Assembly: GCA_037127255.1 (NCBI GenBank)
Contig: JBANSL010000002.1
Location: 94,642,519 to 94,706,518 of the forward strand
Direction of reading: 5' to 3'
Source: Persicaria tinctoria
Taxonomy: Eukaryota > Streptophyta > Magnoliopsida > Caryophyllales > Polygonaceae
Length of the DNA: 64,000 nt
Part shown: one piece after another, positions 21,430 through 31,942 of the stretch
How the letters are laid out: each line of letters opens with the position of its first letter
Position numbering within the stretch: the stretch's first letter is position 1
Program-made: the position numbers and the translations under genes
The notes under the pieces: generated by a model
Told to the model about the DNA's origin: nothing
Seen by the model: the letters and a program-made list of their open reading frames with translations, nothing else
Databases searched by the model: none

Positions 21430-23238
21430 TCCTATTTTCCTCCCAACCTGAATCTCTCTCTCTCTCCTTCCTTCTCTCTTCTTCTCCCTGCCTATCCCAA
21501 ACCCTAATTTCAAGTGGCTGGTGTCTCTGTTTCCTCCCCATCTCTCTCCTTCCACACCTCCAAGATAAGGTAAATTAGGGTTTCCTGATAATCTCCAACC
21601 TCTCTGTTGCTCCTTTGATCTCAAACCTCATTTGATTTTTCCCATATTGGACGCCCTAATTTCGTCTAATTCTATCGGAATCAAGCTTGCTAGCTTGGCT
21701 GATTTGCTTTAATCTCTTGTATTTTTCGATCCTTGTATTGTATGTTACATCGGTCTTAGAGATTCAGCTTGGAATTCTCCCACCTCTTATGGACTCAGCT
21801 GCGCTGTGTTTTCTCTTGATATATTGATTTGATTTGATTTATAATCTCCTGGTGTTTATCTCTTTGGATTGTTCTTGTCCTGCTTAATCGGATTCAAATC
21901 CTTGGGATTCTGTGGAATTTGCATTGCTCATTTGATTATTAGGTTAAAATCGGTTTATTACTGTTTCGGAATTTGATTGATCTACTGTAGGGAGGTATCA
22001 AAATCTAAGAACTGTGTGATGGGAAGAAAAAAAATCTGATTTTTTTTTTGGTTATTTGTTGATACAGTTTTAATGTAGCCACCGATGGTTTTCTGATCTA
22101 GAAAGTATTTTCCATGAATTTCTGGCGTTGAAGTTGATCAGAGGCGAATTCATATATGGAGGCTAACGAATATGACTCGAATCACCTGGATACCGATGTC
22201 CTTTTGCCGCCTCGAAAGAGATTGCTTGCAGGAATGAAGCGACAGAGCTCAGAGAGCCCTTCAAAGAGCTCACTCGAAAACTCGAGCCCTAGTCCTTTGA
22301 GTGAGTTCGATGTCCGGCTCCAAAATCTGTTGAAACTCTATAGGAATGGTCCCCATATGTCTTCTGAAGAAATAGCCAAGGCTGCTGGATCCGCAGCCAC
22401 AGCTGCAGCCATGGCAGCTGAGGCTGCAAGGGCCGTGGCAGAGGAGAAGGCTGCCATTGCAGGGAAGGCAGTGAAGGCTGCTAAAAACGCGTTGAGCTTG
22501 GTCGCGTGTTTTTCCAAGGCGACAGGAAGCAGTGACGGGCAATCAAGGAAGAACAAACTGAAGAAGCACGTTCCAGTTGAATTTCTATATAAAGAGCAGC
22601 AGGTAGCCGAGAGCTGTGGGACGGATGAAGAATTAGCCCGAAAACTTCACCGGGCAATCAACAGCTCACCGAGGATTACAAAACATTCACCAGGGTCTAA
22701 GAATAAGCATAAGAAGCTCAAACCATCACTTCAGGATGAGAGTATTGGAGCTCCAAATGGTGTAGTGATTGGGGATGGCAAATCAGCATCTCCATGTGAG
22801 GTAGATGATATGCAAGAAGACGCCGATTCTGAAGCGTCCTATGAGGAGTCCTATGTACCCCAAGCCTATGAGAAGGCATGGAAACCTAGTGAACCTGACC
22901 AAATAGAGGAAAATCGTGTTGAGGAAGAGGCGCGTTACTCAAGGGAAAGGACATTTGAATCATCAGACAGTGTGCATACCAATGGCAGGAAGAGGGGAAG
23001 AGTGAAGCAGAAAAAGCTTCCATTAAGCCTTTGTAGTAGCAAGGATAGAACAAACCCTAAAGACGGGCCAAGCCAGAACAGCTTAGAGCCGAACAGATCA
23101 GCTGCAGGTAACATGCCCGTGTCTCCTTTAGAGCCTCACGCGAGTAAACGCGTCCCTATTGAGCCTGCCCCGAGTTGGAAATGCCAGGATTTCAAGGTCC
23201 CCCAATGCATAAAACCGAATAAGGTTGTCCAATCTTAG
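21430..23238 (+). other. Transcription unit of the 22156 gene, with a 5' UTR intron
   Basis: A CT-rich leader (21455-21569, CTCTCTCTCTCTCCTTCC) is typical of a plant 5' UTR. It is followed by a donor AAG|GTAAAT at 21570 and an acceptor GATACAG at 22067, predicting a 498-bp leader intron that ends 88 nt before the start codon. Leader introns of this kind often raise expression in plants. Confidence 0.55.
22156..23238 (+). CDS. Plant-specific, Ala-rich helix protein of unknown function, probably nuclear
   Basis: A single open frame of 360 codons begins MEANEYDSNHLDTDVLLPPR and has no introns in the coding part. A conserved-looking N-terminal block (PPRKRLLAGMK, SEFDVRLQNLLK) leads into a long amphipathic Ala-rich helix at about 73-115 (EEIAKAAGSAATAAAMAAEA...). 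A further block has DEELARKLHRAINSSPRI. Basic clusters NKHKKLKP and GRKRGRVKQKK look like nuclear localisation signals, with an acidic Glu/Asp segment in between. I recognise the layout as a conserved plant family once labelled nucleolar-like in Arabidopsis, but the function is not known to me. An ATG start with a clear upstream leader intron supports a real gene. Confidence 0.82.
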   Translation: MEANEYDSNHLDTDVLLPPRKRLLAGMKRQSSESPSKSSLENSSPSPLSEFDVRLQNLLKLYRNGPHMSSEEIAKAAGSAATAAAMAAEAARAVAEEKAAIAGKAVKAAKNALSLVACFSKATGSSDGQSRKNKLKKHVPVEFLYKEQQVAESCGTDEELARKLHRAINSSPRITKHSPGSKNKHKKLKPSLQDESIGAPNGVVIGDGKSASPCEVDDMQEDADSEASYEESYVPQAYEKAWKPSEPDQIEENRVEEEARYSRERTFESSDSVHTNGRKRGRVKQKKLPLSLCSSKDRTNPKDGPSQNSLEPNRSAAGNMPVSPLEPHASKRVPIEPAPSWKCQDFKVPQCIKPNKVVQS

Positions 23239-24224
23239 TGCACAACAAAGGGATATATGCTGTCGCCACAGGAGAGCTTCGCGCTTCAGAATCCAAGGTA
23301 GGGTTCTATCTCAGAACTTCTTGTAGAAATCGTTGCATTTACTGTATCTTGTTTTTCCCCTTGTTTGATGATTGTCATGGACTTGTTAGCAATATAAATA
23401 TATATATTTTACTTTGTGATAAGTCACTCAATTTTACAATACATAGGGCAGAGATGTGCAGCAAAGGGGCTAATTTGCTGCTCATATTGCATTACTCATT
23501 CTCCTTGTGGATGATGTAGTAGTATGTATAGACGAGTAATTTGTATTGCTCTTTTGAGAATTGGATGGTTCATTTCATTTTTCAGTTCTTGTTTGATCAC
23601 CTGTGAATCGGTTAGGTCATATGGAAACTGGTTTTCATCTAGGCTGAAATTGAGCTCTTAGTGAAGATAGAAGTTGCCACATATAGTTCGCCATGGCGTT
23701 GAAACTCGGCTATCTTTCTTGACCCTTCATTCAACATCTTGACTCCACAACCTCATCTTGAAGATCCCAAATTGAGTATGCAGTGTGTTTCATCAACCTA
23801 TGCATCTGTTCTTGATGTGTTGTTCTTCATTTTCATGTGGTGTGTTTAACCAGTAGATTCTACACATGATATATGATATGATATGATGTAATTTTGAAGA
23901 ATCCATTGTATATTTTAACAGAAAAGAAAAGAAAAAAGAATCCATTGTATATGGTTGAGCTTAGCTATAAAAAATACAGTAAATTATGAGCCTTGGATGA
24001 GTTGGATCTGAAACTGATTGTTGGCGGCACACACAGTAACATGCAAGTTGGGCCCTTGTTTGGTCAAAAAATTCAGATTAATGGATCTACAATTTTATGG
24101 ATGTGAAAAGTAGCTAGCATATGAATGTAACAACAAATCCAAATTTTAGATCTTGAATTTGTTTGTAAAATAGTCTCAAATGTTTTTCATTTTTTTAAAA
24201 TCCATACGCATTGCTAGTAATTTA
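23239..24224. other. 3' UTR and intergenic sequence
   Basis: After the stop codon the sequence resembles a 3' UTR (through about 23580), then ordinary AT-rich intergenic DNA. No further coding region or named repeat was recognised. Confidence 0.4.
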
Positions 24225-24459
24225 CTACTTCCGTTCATAAATAAATGTCGTTTGATTTTTTGACACGTTTTTAATGTGTTAAAAACTCTATGAAATATTC
24301 ATTTTTTAAAAAAAAATTTTAAAATAATTTCAGACTTATTACTATTAAGTTAGAAATTATTTTAATTTTTTTTAAAAAAAGTTTATATTTAATAAAAAAT
24401 TTAACACATTAAAATGCGTGTAAAAAATTCAAATGGCTTAAATTATGAGACGGAGGTAG
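24225..24459. mobile_element. Stowaway-like MITE
   Basis: The ends CTACTTCCGTTCATAAATAA and TTATGAGACGGAGGTAG form an inverted repeat flanked by TA (24223-24224 and 24460-24461). An internal TGACACGTTTTTAA pairs with TTAAAATGCGTGTAA. Size is typical of Stowaway. Confidence 0.75.
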
Positions 24460-24576
24460 TATTAACTTTTTTTAATTAATTTTTTTTATATAATTTTTAG
24501 ACTTATTTGTTATAATTTTATTAAAATTATTTTAAACTTTCATAAAAACAAATATAAAAAAGTTGATGTTTATATA

Positions 24577-24819
24577 CTACATTCGTTCAACATTATAAGT
24601 CCTTTTAAAAATTTGCAAACAAGTTAAAGAAATCATAAACTTATTACATTTATGCTCCTCGTTAATTATCCACAACCCTCATCAACCAATAAAATTTGAG
24701 AAAAAAAGTAAAAAATTAACAATTCTCGTCCCCTAATACCTATAAAACTTAATATAACTTATATTTTCAAGAAAAAATTTAAATCTAAAAAGTCTTATAT
24801 TTTTTAACGGATGAAGTAG
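24577..24819. mobile_element. Second Stowaway-like MITE, more diverged
   Basis: CTACATTCGTTCAACATTAT at the left and TTTTTTAACGGATGAAGTAG at the right form an inverted repeat. TA precedes the left end, but TT follows the right end, so the target duplication is imperfect. It is 117 bp from the neighbouring Stowaway. Confidence 0.6.
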
Positions 24820-25119
24820 TTTTTACCATTTTAAAAAAAGTTCGCATAATAGTAAACGACATGTTTTAATTATTAGAAGTAATGTATTTTTTTTTGGTGG
24901 AATTAATTTTAAAATACGGTCGGCAGGATGTAAGGTATTTCATCCACACCTCACATCAATCAACAGTCCATCAGTTTCCTTTCCCTTTCATTAATTAACG
25001 TTTACTTTATTTATGGAATCTTTTTCTATGGAATGATCTTGAATCAGATCTCAAACTAATTGAATACTCGGAGTATTTGTGTGGTGTAAATACAAATAAA
25101 AATGCTTAGTTGTGCGGTG

Positions 25120-25257
25120 TGTAGAATATCGGAATTGATGTAAAGTCCTCCTCGAGGGTTTCCATTCATTGATATAACATATATATAGGTTACACAGGTA
25201 TTGGGCCTTAACGGGCTTTTAGCCCACTATACAATATGAAACCTATGTAATCTATCA
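25120..25257 (-). repeat. Copia 3' LTR (minus-strand element)
   Basis: 138 bp, TG...CA bounded, identical to the copy at 29003-29140 except one base near its left edge. Confidence 0.97.
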
Positions 25258-28200
25258 AACCCCCGCAGTCGAAACGGGAGGTGTCCGTACAATGAGACTG
25301 GAACGAAAATCAATGAACAATTGTCTAGGTAAACCCTTGGTGAATATATCAGCGTACTGATAGGAGGACGAGACATGTAGATCGCGGACATGTCCAATGG
25401 CAACCTTGTCCCGGACGAAGTGGAGATCAAGCTCAATGTGCTTCGTGCGTTGATGCTGGACTGGGTTGCTAGCCAGGTAGACGGCGGAGACGTTATCAGT
25501 GTAGACCAGAGTGGCCTTCTGCAAGGGGCATCGTAGCTCAAGCAGGAGATTGCGGAGCCAAGAGCACTCGGAGACGACGTTGGCAACGCCCCTGTACTCG
25601 GCTTCAGCGCTGGAGCGAGACACGACGGACTGACGCTTAGCTGACCAGGACACAAGAGTGTCATTGAGGAAGACACAGTAACCAGACGTGGAGCGACGGG
25701 TGTCCGGACAACCACCCCAATCCGCATCCGTGTAAGCCACAAGGTCAAGCTTAGAGGAAGGAGTGATGGTGGTGCCGAGCTCAAGTGTGCCGCTGATGTA
25801 CCGAATGATCCGCTTCAAAGCCTGAAAGTGAGGTTCCCTAGGGGCATGCATGAACAAGCAGATCTGCTGAACGGCATAACTGATATCAGGCCTGGTGAAA
25901 GTGAGATACTGAAGAGCACCAGCGAGGCTCCTATACAATGTCGGATCGTCAACCAGAGGACCAGAATGAGCACTGAGCTTGTTGGATGTATCGACTGGGG
26001 TGGCGACGGGATTACAGTTGACCATCTTAGCCCGAGCAACAATCTCAACAGCATACTTACTCTGTGAGAGAAAGAGACCAGACGCATGCCGCTGAACAGC
26101 AACTCCCAAGAAGTAAGACAACGGACCTAGATCAGACATGGCGAATTCCGCACTCAGCCTCGAGATGATGGACGTTCGAAGAGCATCAGAAGAGGCGGTG
26201 AGAATGATGTCGTCGACATAGAGCAGCAGGAAAGCCAAGTCCGAGACTCTGCGATAGATAAACAGAGACGTATCCGATCGGCTGCCAGTGAAACCCAAGC
26301 GGAGCAGATGGGAGGCAAACCGCTGGAACCATGCCCGTGGAGCCTGTTTCAGACCATACAGAGAGCGCTTGAGGAGACAGACATGCTTTGGACGCTCAGC
26401 ATCAGCAAACCCCGGAGGCTGAAACATGTAAACCGTCTCATTCAGATGACCATGCAGGAAGGCGTTCTTGACATCCAGCTGATGGATGCCCCAGTTGCGT
26501 GACAGCGCCAGACTCAAGACCACTCGGATAGTGGCAGGCTTGACCACAGGGCTGAAGGTCTCATCACAATCAATACCGGCCTGTTGAGATCTACCGTTAA
26601 CCACCAGACGGGCCTTGTAGCGCTCCAATGTCCCATCAGAGCGGAACTTGTGACGGAAGAGCCACATACAGCGAATGACGTTCGCCTCAGGAGGACGAGG
26701 CACAAGAACCCAAGTACCATTCTTCGTAAAGGCCCTGTATTCGTCGAGCATAGCCGCCTGCCAATTCGGGTCTAGGAGGGCTGTTTTGTGGGAGGTGGGA
26801 ACGGGGGAGAGGGAGGTCTGGGTGGAGGCAGAGGGTGAAAGGGAGTCGGGAAAGACGGGGGTAGGAGAGGCTAAGGGCGCGGGCGCGCCAGCACGGGACG
26901 CGGGTGCGCCAACCTGGGACGCGGGCGCGCCAACCTGTGGCGCGGGCGCGCGTAGGGGAGCCGCCAGGGGCGAGGTTCTTGCGGCGGGTGCTGCAAAGTG
27001 GGTTGCGGCGGGCGCCGGGCGTAGGGGAGGCGCTGATGTTGGTGGAGTGGAGGTGGGGTGTATAGCGGGGTGATGGGCGTCGGTCATGGAGACGATATGT
27101 CGGGGTCTAAAGACACCGGAGACGCTGCGGGTGTGAGGTCTGGTGATGGATGGTGGCGGGGGAGGTGGGGGAGGGGGAGACGCAGGAGCACCGGGAGAGC
27201 TCTGGGGAAGAATGAAGTGAGGGAAATGCGACTCAGACTCTGTGGACGACACATGGGGTGTGGGAGACGCGAAGGGAAATCGCGACTCATCAAAGGTGAC
27301 ATGACGAGAGAGAATGATCTTGTGAGTCTTGATATCGAGGCAAATGTAACCGCGATGATCAGACGGGTAGCCAAGAAAGACACAAGGGGTGGAACGAGGG
27401 TGAAGCTTGTGGGGGGCAGTGGATGACTGATTAGGGAAGCATAAGCAACCAAAGGTACGAAGGTGATCATACCTAGGCTCGGCGTAATAAAGAGTCTGAG
27501 CTGGCGAGCGATTTTGCAGGGTAGTGGAAGGGAGAATGTTTAGGAGATAACATGTGGTGGATAAGGCGTGAGGCCAATAGGGAAGGGGAATAGATGCGTG
27601 GAAGAGGATAGAGCGCATCATGTTGGTAATGGTTCTGATGATTCTTTCTGCCTTGCCATTCTGCTGAGAAGTATAGGGGCAAGACAAGCGATATGAGATC
27701 CCATTTGCGGCAAAGAAGGAGTGAAAGTCTCTGTTGTCAAATTCACGACCATTGTCACATTGGAAACATTTGATGGACATGTGGAATTGTGTTTTGATGT
27801 AGGTATGGAATCTGGCAAAAATAGGAAACACTTGGGACTTGAAATGCAACGGGAAGACCCATAAGTAATGAGTGTAATCATCCAGAAACAAGAGGTAGTA
27901 CTTGTGACCCTCCTTGTTAGGCACGGGAGAGGTCCAAATGTCGCTGTGAATGATATCAAATGGAGCAAGAGTAGAGGTCAAAGACCGTTGAAACGGCAGT
28001 CTGGCATGTTTGCCTAGTTGGCAGGAAGAGCATAAGCCAGAGCGTGGGTCTTTAGTACATGTGACAAGGTTCTGGGAACGGAGGACATCTAGAACGGCAG
28101 CGCTGGGATGACCCAGGCGTGCATGCCAGAGGCTGGACGACGATGCCGAGAGGGCGACCGGACATGATTGACGGGACGCAGGAGGTGGTGTGACAGGGTA

Positions 28201-28965
28201 GAGCTCCCCGGTGCTATTACATCTCATGCGAGTAACCCCCGTAGTAAGATCGTTCACAGAGAAACCATAGGGATCAAACGTAAGGGAAACGTTGTTGTCA
28301 GTAGCGAACCGACGGACAGAGATAAGGTTTTTGACAATCTTTGGGGCAATAAGGACATTGTTGAGGTGTAGTGGGTGGGTTGGGGTCTGTAAATTGGCGT
28401 GGCCAATACCCGAAGTAGCAAGACGACCACCATTTCCGACGATAATAGAGGGGGCAGGGCCCTTAAAAGAAATAGAGGAGAGGTTACCTGAGGAGTTCGT
28501 CATGTGAGAGGTGGCACCAGTGTCCATGTACCAAGAAGAACCTGAAGATGTCTGCTGCGTAGAGGAGACGGCGTGATGCAGAGCTGGCGGAACATAGCCT
28601 GGATCAGGCGATGTCAGACAGGCGTGAGGGCCGACATGTCGAGAGGTAGAGTATGGATGCATGGGGACGACGCGGGAGGGTGGCCTTGCGCGGGCGCGTT
28701 GGGGACGGCTCGGGCGCTGGGGACGGCGCGGGCGCGTTGGGGACGGCGCGGGCGCGCTGAAGCTGCCGCGGGCGCGCCTGGGGGCGACGCGGGCCGAGAG
28801 AGGGAGGGGGAAGGGTGGCGGTGCAGGGGATCCGAGGATGGCGGATCCGGCGACGGTGGCCTTGGAGAGGGAGAAGGCGGCGGTGTCGCTGTGCGCGGTG
28901 TTGTCGAGAGCAGGGGCCGGAGAGGCGGCGGTGAGGAGGAAGGTCGGAGGAAGAGGGAGGATCAA
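25255..28965 (-). CDS. Copia polyprotein: protease, integrase, reverse transcriptase, RNase H
   Basis: One uninterrupted frame of 1,236 codons. Residues 1-140 are Ala/Pro/Arg-rich low complexity, with no gag (UBN2-like) domain and no CCHC zinc knuckle. The protease motif WYMDTGATSHM is at about 145-155. Integrase follows, with its HHCC finger at 281-315 (WHARLGH, CSSCQLGK) and catalytic D342, D404 and E440 (HSDIW, CDNGREF, GKAER). A Pro/Ala linker runs at 590-730. RT spans about 750-985 with YVDD at 916-919. RNase H spans about 1075-1200 (YTDADWGG, SSAEAEY). All catalytic residues are present, so pol could be functional, but particle formation would need a gag supplied by another element. The reading frame stays open almost to the 3' LTR. 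Confidence 0.95.
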   Translation of the reverse strand: MILPLPPTFLLTAASPAPALDNTAHSDTAAFSLSKATVAGSAILGSPAPPPFPLPLSARVAPRRARGSFSAPAPSPTRPRRPQRPSRPQRARARPPSRVVPMHPYSTSRHVGPHACLTSPDPGYVPPALHHAVSSTQQTSSGSSWYMDTGATSHMTNSSGNLSSISFKGPAPSIIVGNGGRLATSGIGHANLQTPTHPLHLNNVLIAPKIVKNLISVRRFATDNNVSLTFDPYGFSVNDLTTGVTRMRCNSTGELYPVTPPPASRQSCPVALSASSSSLWHARLGHPSAAVLDVLRSQNLVTCTKDPRSGLCSSCQLGKHARLPFQRSLTSTLAPFDIIHSDIWTSPVPNKEGHKYYLLFLDDYTHYLWVFPLHFKSQVFPIFARFHTYIKTQFHMSIKCFQCDNGREFDNRDFHSFFAANGISYRLSCPYTSQQNGKAERIIRTITNMMRSILFHASIPLPYWPHALSTTCYLLNILPSTTLQNRSPAQTLYYAEPRYDHLRTFGCLCFPNQSSTAPHKLHPRSTPCVFLGYPSDHRGYICLDIKTHKIILSRHVTFDESRFPFASPTPHVSSTESESHFPHFILPQSSPGAPASPPPPPPPPPSITRPHTRSVSGVFRPRHIVSMTDAHHPAIHPTSTPPTSAPPLRPAPAATHFAAPAARTSPLAAPLRAPAPQVGAPASQVGAPASRAGAPAPLASPTPVFPDSLSPSASTQTSLSPVPTSHKTALLDPNWQAAMLDEYRAFTKNGTWVLVPRPPEANVIRCMWLFRHKFRSDGTLERYKARLVVNGRSQQAGIDCDETFSPVVKPATIRVVLSLALSRNWGIHQLDVKNAFLHGHLNETVYMFQPPGFADAERPKHVCLLKRSLYGLKQAPRAWFQRFASHLLRLGFTGSRSDTSLFIYRRVSDLAFLLLYVDDIILTASSDALRTSIISRLSAEFAMSDLGPLSYFLGVAVQRHASGLFLSQSKYAVEIVARAKMVNCNPVATPVDTSNKLSAHSGPLVDDPTLYRSLAGALQYLTFTRPDISYAVQQICLFMHAPREPHFQALKRIIRYISGTLELGTTITPSSKLDLVAYTDADWGGCPDTRRSTSGYCVFLNDTLVSWSAKRQSVVSRSSAEAEYRGVANVVSECSWLRNLLLELRCPLQKATLVYTDNVSAVYLASNPVQHQRTKHIELDLHFVRDKVAIGHVRDLHVSSSYQYADIFTKGLPRQLFIDFRSSLIVRTPPVSTAGV

Positions 28966-29002
28966 TTTAGGGTTCCGTTAGGAAGAAAAGGCTGTGATAC
29001 CA

Positions 29003-29140
29003 TGTAGAATAGCGGAATTGATGTAAAGTCCTCCTCGAGGGTTTCCATTCATTGATATAACATATATATAGGTTACACAGGTATTGGGCCTTAACGGGCT
29101 TTTAGCCCACTATACAATATGAAACCTATGTAATCTATCA
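29003..29140 (-). repeat. Copia 5' LTR (minus-strand element)
   Basis: 138 bp. On the minus strand it is followed directly by the TGGTATCA-type primer binding site at 29002-28990. The CGGTG target duplication lies at 29141-29145. Confidence 0.97.
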
Positions 29141-29145
29141 CGGTG

Positions 29146-30569
29146 ATCTCTGCAGAAAATAGGTCATGTTATAAGTGTGGTCAAAATTTCGCTAAATGCA
29201 CGATCATTTATCGACTTTCAGTGTCGCCAATCGTTTTTCGCCTATAAAAAACTTATTGAAATAGGAAGCCAGTGTATAGGCAGAAAGAAAGTATGTGTTA
29301 GATTTGATAAGGGTTTTCACTTAAAACATTCAATACATATTCGTTTCATTTACATTTGATATACTTTTATTTTCTTAGCACCCGATATTGTGGAGTTCAT
29401 CAAAAGAGTACAAAATGAGAAACCCAAATTCTAGAGAGATTTGCCCTCTCTCTAGAATTTTTGCCCCAAAAAAACCCCAAATTTAACCTATCAATTTGCC
29501 CCAAAATTTCAATAGAAATCTGATCTCAACAACCCTCCAATTTTCTAATTGGATTTGTCGATCATTTATGGTGCCCATTTGCTTTGGGGTTGTGGGTCTT
29601 CGTCTTCGTGAGGGAGTCCGGTGTTCTTCCCCCAACTTGTGTCTTCTCCCCGCCAGGTTGTGATCCACTTTCTTCCTCGTCGGTGGTGGTGCTCCTTGCC
29701 GCCACCGCTTTTCTGCCGCTCGGGTGGTGTTCCTTCTTGCATTTGGTCCTTCGTGATCTAGTCGGGTGGTGGTGCGTGGTGGTCCGACGTCTGCTTTGGT
29801 CGCCGCTGCCGCTTTTCTGCCGCCCGAGTGGTGTTCCTCCTTGCCTTTGGTCCTTCGGGCCCAATGGTGGTGTGTGTAAATGTGCAAATGTGTATTTTTT
29901 AGACATTTTTAACTCCATTGGTTGTTTTGGGTGTGTGCAAATTTGCACATTTGAGCATGTGACAACTCAGCTACAAGCGTACAAGTCTACAACTACACCT
30001 GTTAATCAAGCCATCTATAACCAAGTTACAAAGAGACCTAGACCAAAAAGGCCATCAAGGCCATATACCAAAAAAACCATCTATGTACAATTTCATCCAT
30101 AATTTATTCAATCAATTTGGGAGATATAGCACTAATCCAGTTTATTCATCTTTGTTTGCAACTCTCTAAAAGCTTATTTACATTTATAACATTACAAAAA
30201 TAGCAAGGCTTGGAAAATTAACATTCAATACCTGATCATCCTTGAGGAAGAATCCACAAATTGAGGATATAAAGAATCCACAAACTGAAAACCTCCAAGA
30301 ATACTAAAGACAGAAAAATGAGAAATAAGCTAACAATATTATCCCCTCTTTTCATCTTTGAAAATGATACTGATAACGAGCAAAAGCCGATCTTACAAAT
30401 TCTTTGATGAACTCTTGATTCTTAACACATGATTATGATTTAACCCGATCAAACGCCGCACAAGTTGAAATTGAATGCAATTCACTCACGAGCAAGTGCC
30501 AATTAGATTAATTGGATGTTTGAGAACACACGGCAAATTGCAACAAGAAATCAAAATGGAATTAATTTT
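29146..30569. other. Intergenic sequence with a GC-rich internal duplication and a small hairpin
   Basis: 29429-29461 holds an inverted repeat (AATTCTAGAGAGA / TCTCTCTAGAATT, 7-nt loop). 29600-29880 is GC-rich with an imperfect duplication: TTTTCTGCCGCTCGGGTGG near 29708 and TTTTCTGCCGCCCGAGTGG near 29814, followed in both by TGTTCCT and TTTGGTCCTTCG, offset about 106 bp. Open frames here are low-complexity. No gene is supported. Confidence 0.45.
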
Positions 30570-30575
30570 GAAAGT

Positions 30576-30770
30576 ATTGTAAACTAGGGTAAAGAAAGGG
30601 AGGAGAATATGTGATTGTATTCAATTGATATCTCTTGGTGTTACACCGATACAATATATAGAGATAAACTCCTTAGGCTCCAAGCAATAGCAAATCTATC
30701 TATGGACAAAACTCTATCTAAGTAAAGTGTATATTTTGTACATCCACATAATAATAATAATATTATAACA
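30576..30770 (-). repeat. LTR of the LARD-like element (left copy)
   Basis: 195 bp. Compared with the right copy it has two extra segments, about 30 bp (ATATAGAGATAAACTCC...) and about 23 bp (GTGTATATTTTGTAC...), so one of the two copies has been altered by indels. Confidence 0.85.
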
Positions 30771-30804
30771 CTCCCCCTTGGATGTACATTCCTTGTTCCT
30801 CCAG

Positions 30805-31803
30805 CTGCCTCGTTAAAAACCTAGCTAGGAAAACCCAATGGGACAAAACCATAGCTTAGGGAAAAAGAGTGCAGCCTTCCACGTACGCTCTTGTTGTACT
30901 GCCTCATTAAAAACCTTGTCAGGAAACCCCAGTGGGACAAAACCTGATCGAAGGGAAAAAGAGTGCAGTGTGTGTATGCTCCCCCTGAATTCAACATTCT
31001 TCTCGAAGTCTTCTCATTCTTCTTAATGTCGTCGTCTTCATGAGCTTATGGTTGAATCTCAACATTGTCTTTGATGTGCATAAGATGGAATGTCTTCTTG
31101 ATTAACTTTGACGTGCCTGACTTGCATGTATTGGTGTTGAGCTACTTTGGATGCACAAATATAAGGTACTTCAGGACCTAGTGTGCCTTTAATTGTTGAT
31201 CTGGGGATCTGATGTATTAAATGGTGCTTAAGTTGCCTCGTTAAAAACCTTACCTTGGAAAAACCCAGTGGGATAAAAACCAAGATTAAGAAAAAGAGTA
31301 CAACTTTGTATGGTACTTCGGGACCTAATTATATGTCACCACTTTAAAAAATATAGGTAATTCATGTACTCTAATAAGGGTCTTTAACCAACTGCATGTG
31401 ACATGACTTTGATAATAATGCTTCGTGCATTTTTAATCAATCATTTCCATTTATATGGGTATGCACTTACAACGTTTGTCATTTACATTTGGAGCCAAAA
31501 TTATATTCACTCCCGGTGAATACATTCTAATGTAGCCCTTAATAAGCTTTTGTCTAATCAATTTGGCTTTAAATTTTCCTTTGTACGAACACCCACTTAA
31601 AACCAATTGATACTACACTTTTCAATGTTGGAGCTACGGGTCCAAAAACTTCATGCTTAAATAATCCATCTTTGCATGAATTATTTCTTTCTAGAATTTA
31701 GGATATACCATGTATCCTTGTGAGGGGAGTTGCCTCGTTAAAAACCTTGCTTTGGAAAAACCCAAATGGGACAAAAACCAAAGTTAAGGAAAAGAGTACA
31801 ACT
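30805..31803. repeat. Four dispersed copies of a ~70-bp motif (GCCTCGTTAAAAACC)
   Basis: Copies begin at about 30805, 30899, 31230 and 31729. Each reads TGCCTCRTTAAAAACCTTG, then a short variable inverted spot, then GGAAAAACCCAGTGGGACAA, AACC, and AAGGGAAAAAGAGTRCA. They lie next to the 3' LTR in the element's own orientation. No protein frame is conserved between copies, so the conserved unit is probably nucleic acid rather than coding. Confidence 0.8.
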
Positions 31804-31942
31804 TTTCTCCCCCTCAATTTAGTATATAAATCACCAATTTTATAAAGGCATGATACTTCTGGACCTTTAATATCCTTTCACAATCTAATCAAAGATGAAA
31901 AGATTATTTGTCTTCATATCGTAATATATCTCTCTTTGTACA

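Larger units (their letters stand above)
25120..29140 (-). mobile_element. Complete young Ty1/copia retrotransposon with very short LTRs
   Basis: Two 138-bp LTRs (25120-25257, 29003-29140; TGTAGAATA...TAATCTATCA) bound a 4,021-bp element. CGGTG is present immediately before 25120 and after 29140 as a perfect 5-bp target duplication. The LTRs differ at one base by eye (ATATCGG against ATAGCGG). On the minus strand the primer binding site TGGTATCACAGCC follows the 5' LTR and matches the initiator-Met tRNA 3' end except one base. A G-rich polypurine tract (GCGGGGGTT) directly precedes the 3' LTR. The short LTRs and single pol frame suggest the Ale/Retrofit lineage. Confidence 0.97.

Noticed and set aside
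26675..29007. Plus-strand frames opposite the copia polyprotein
   Set aside because: Shadow frames of a GC-rich coding strand; the minus strand has all pol motifs.
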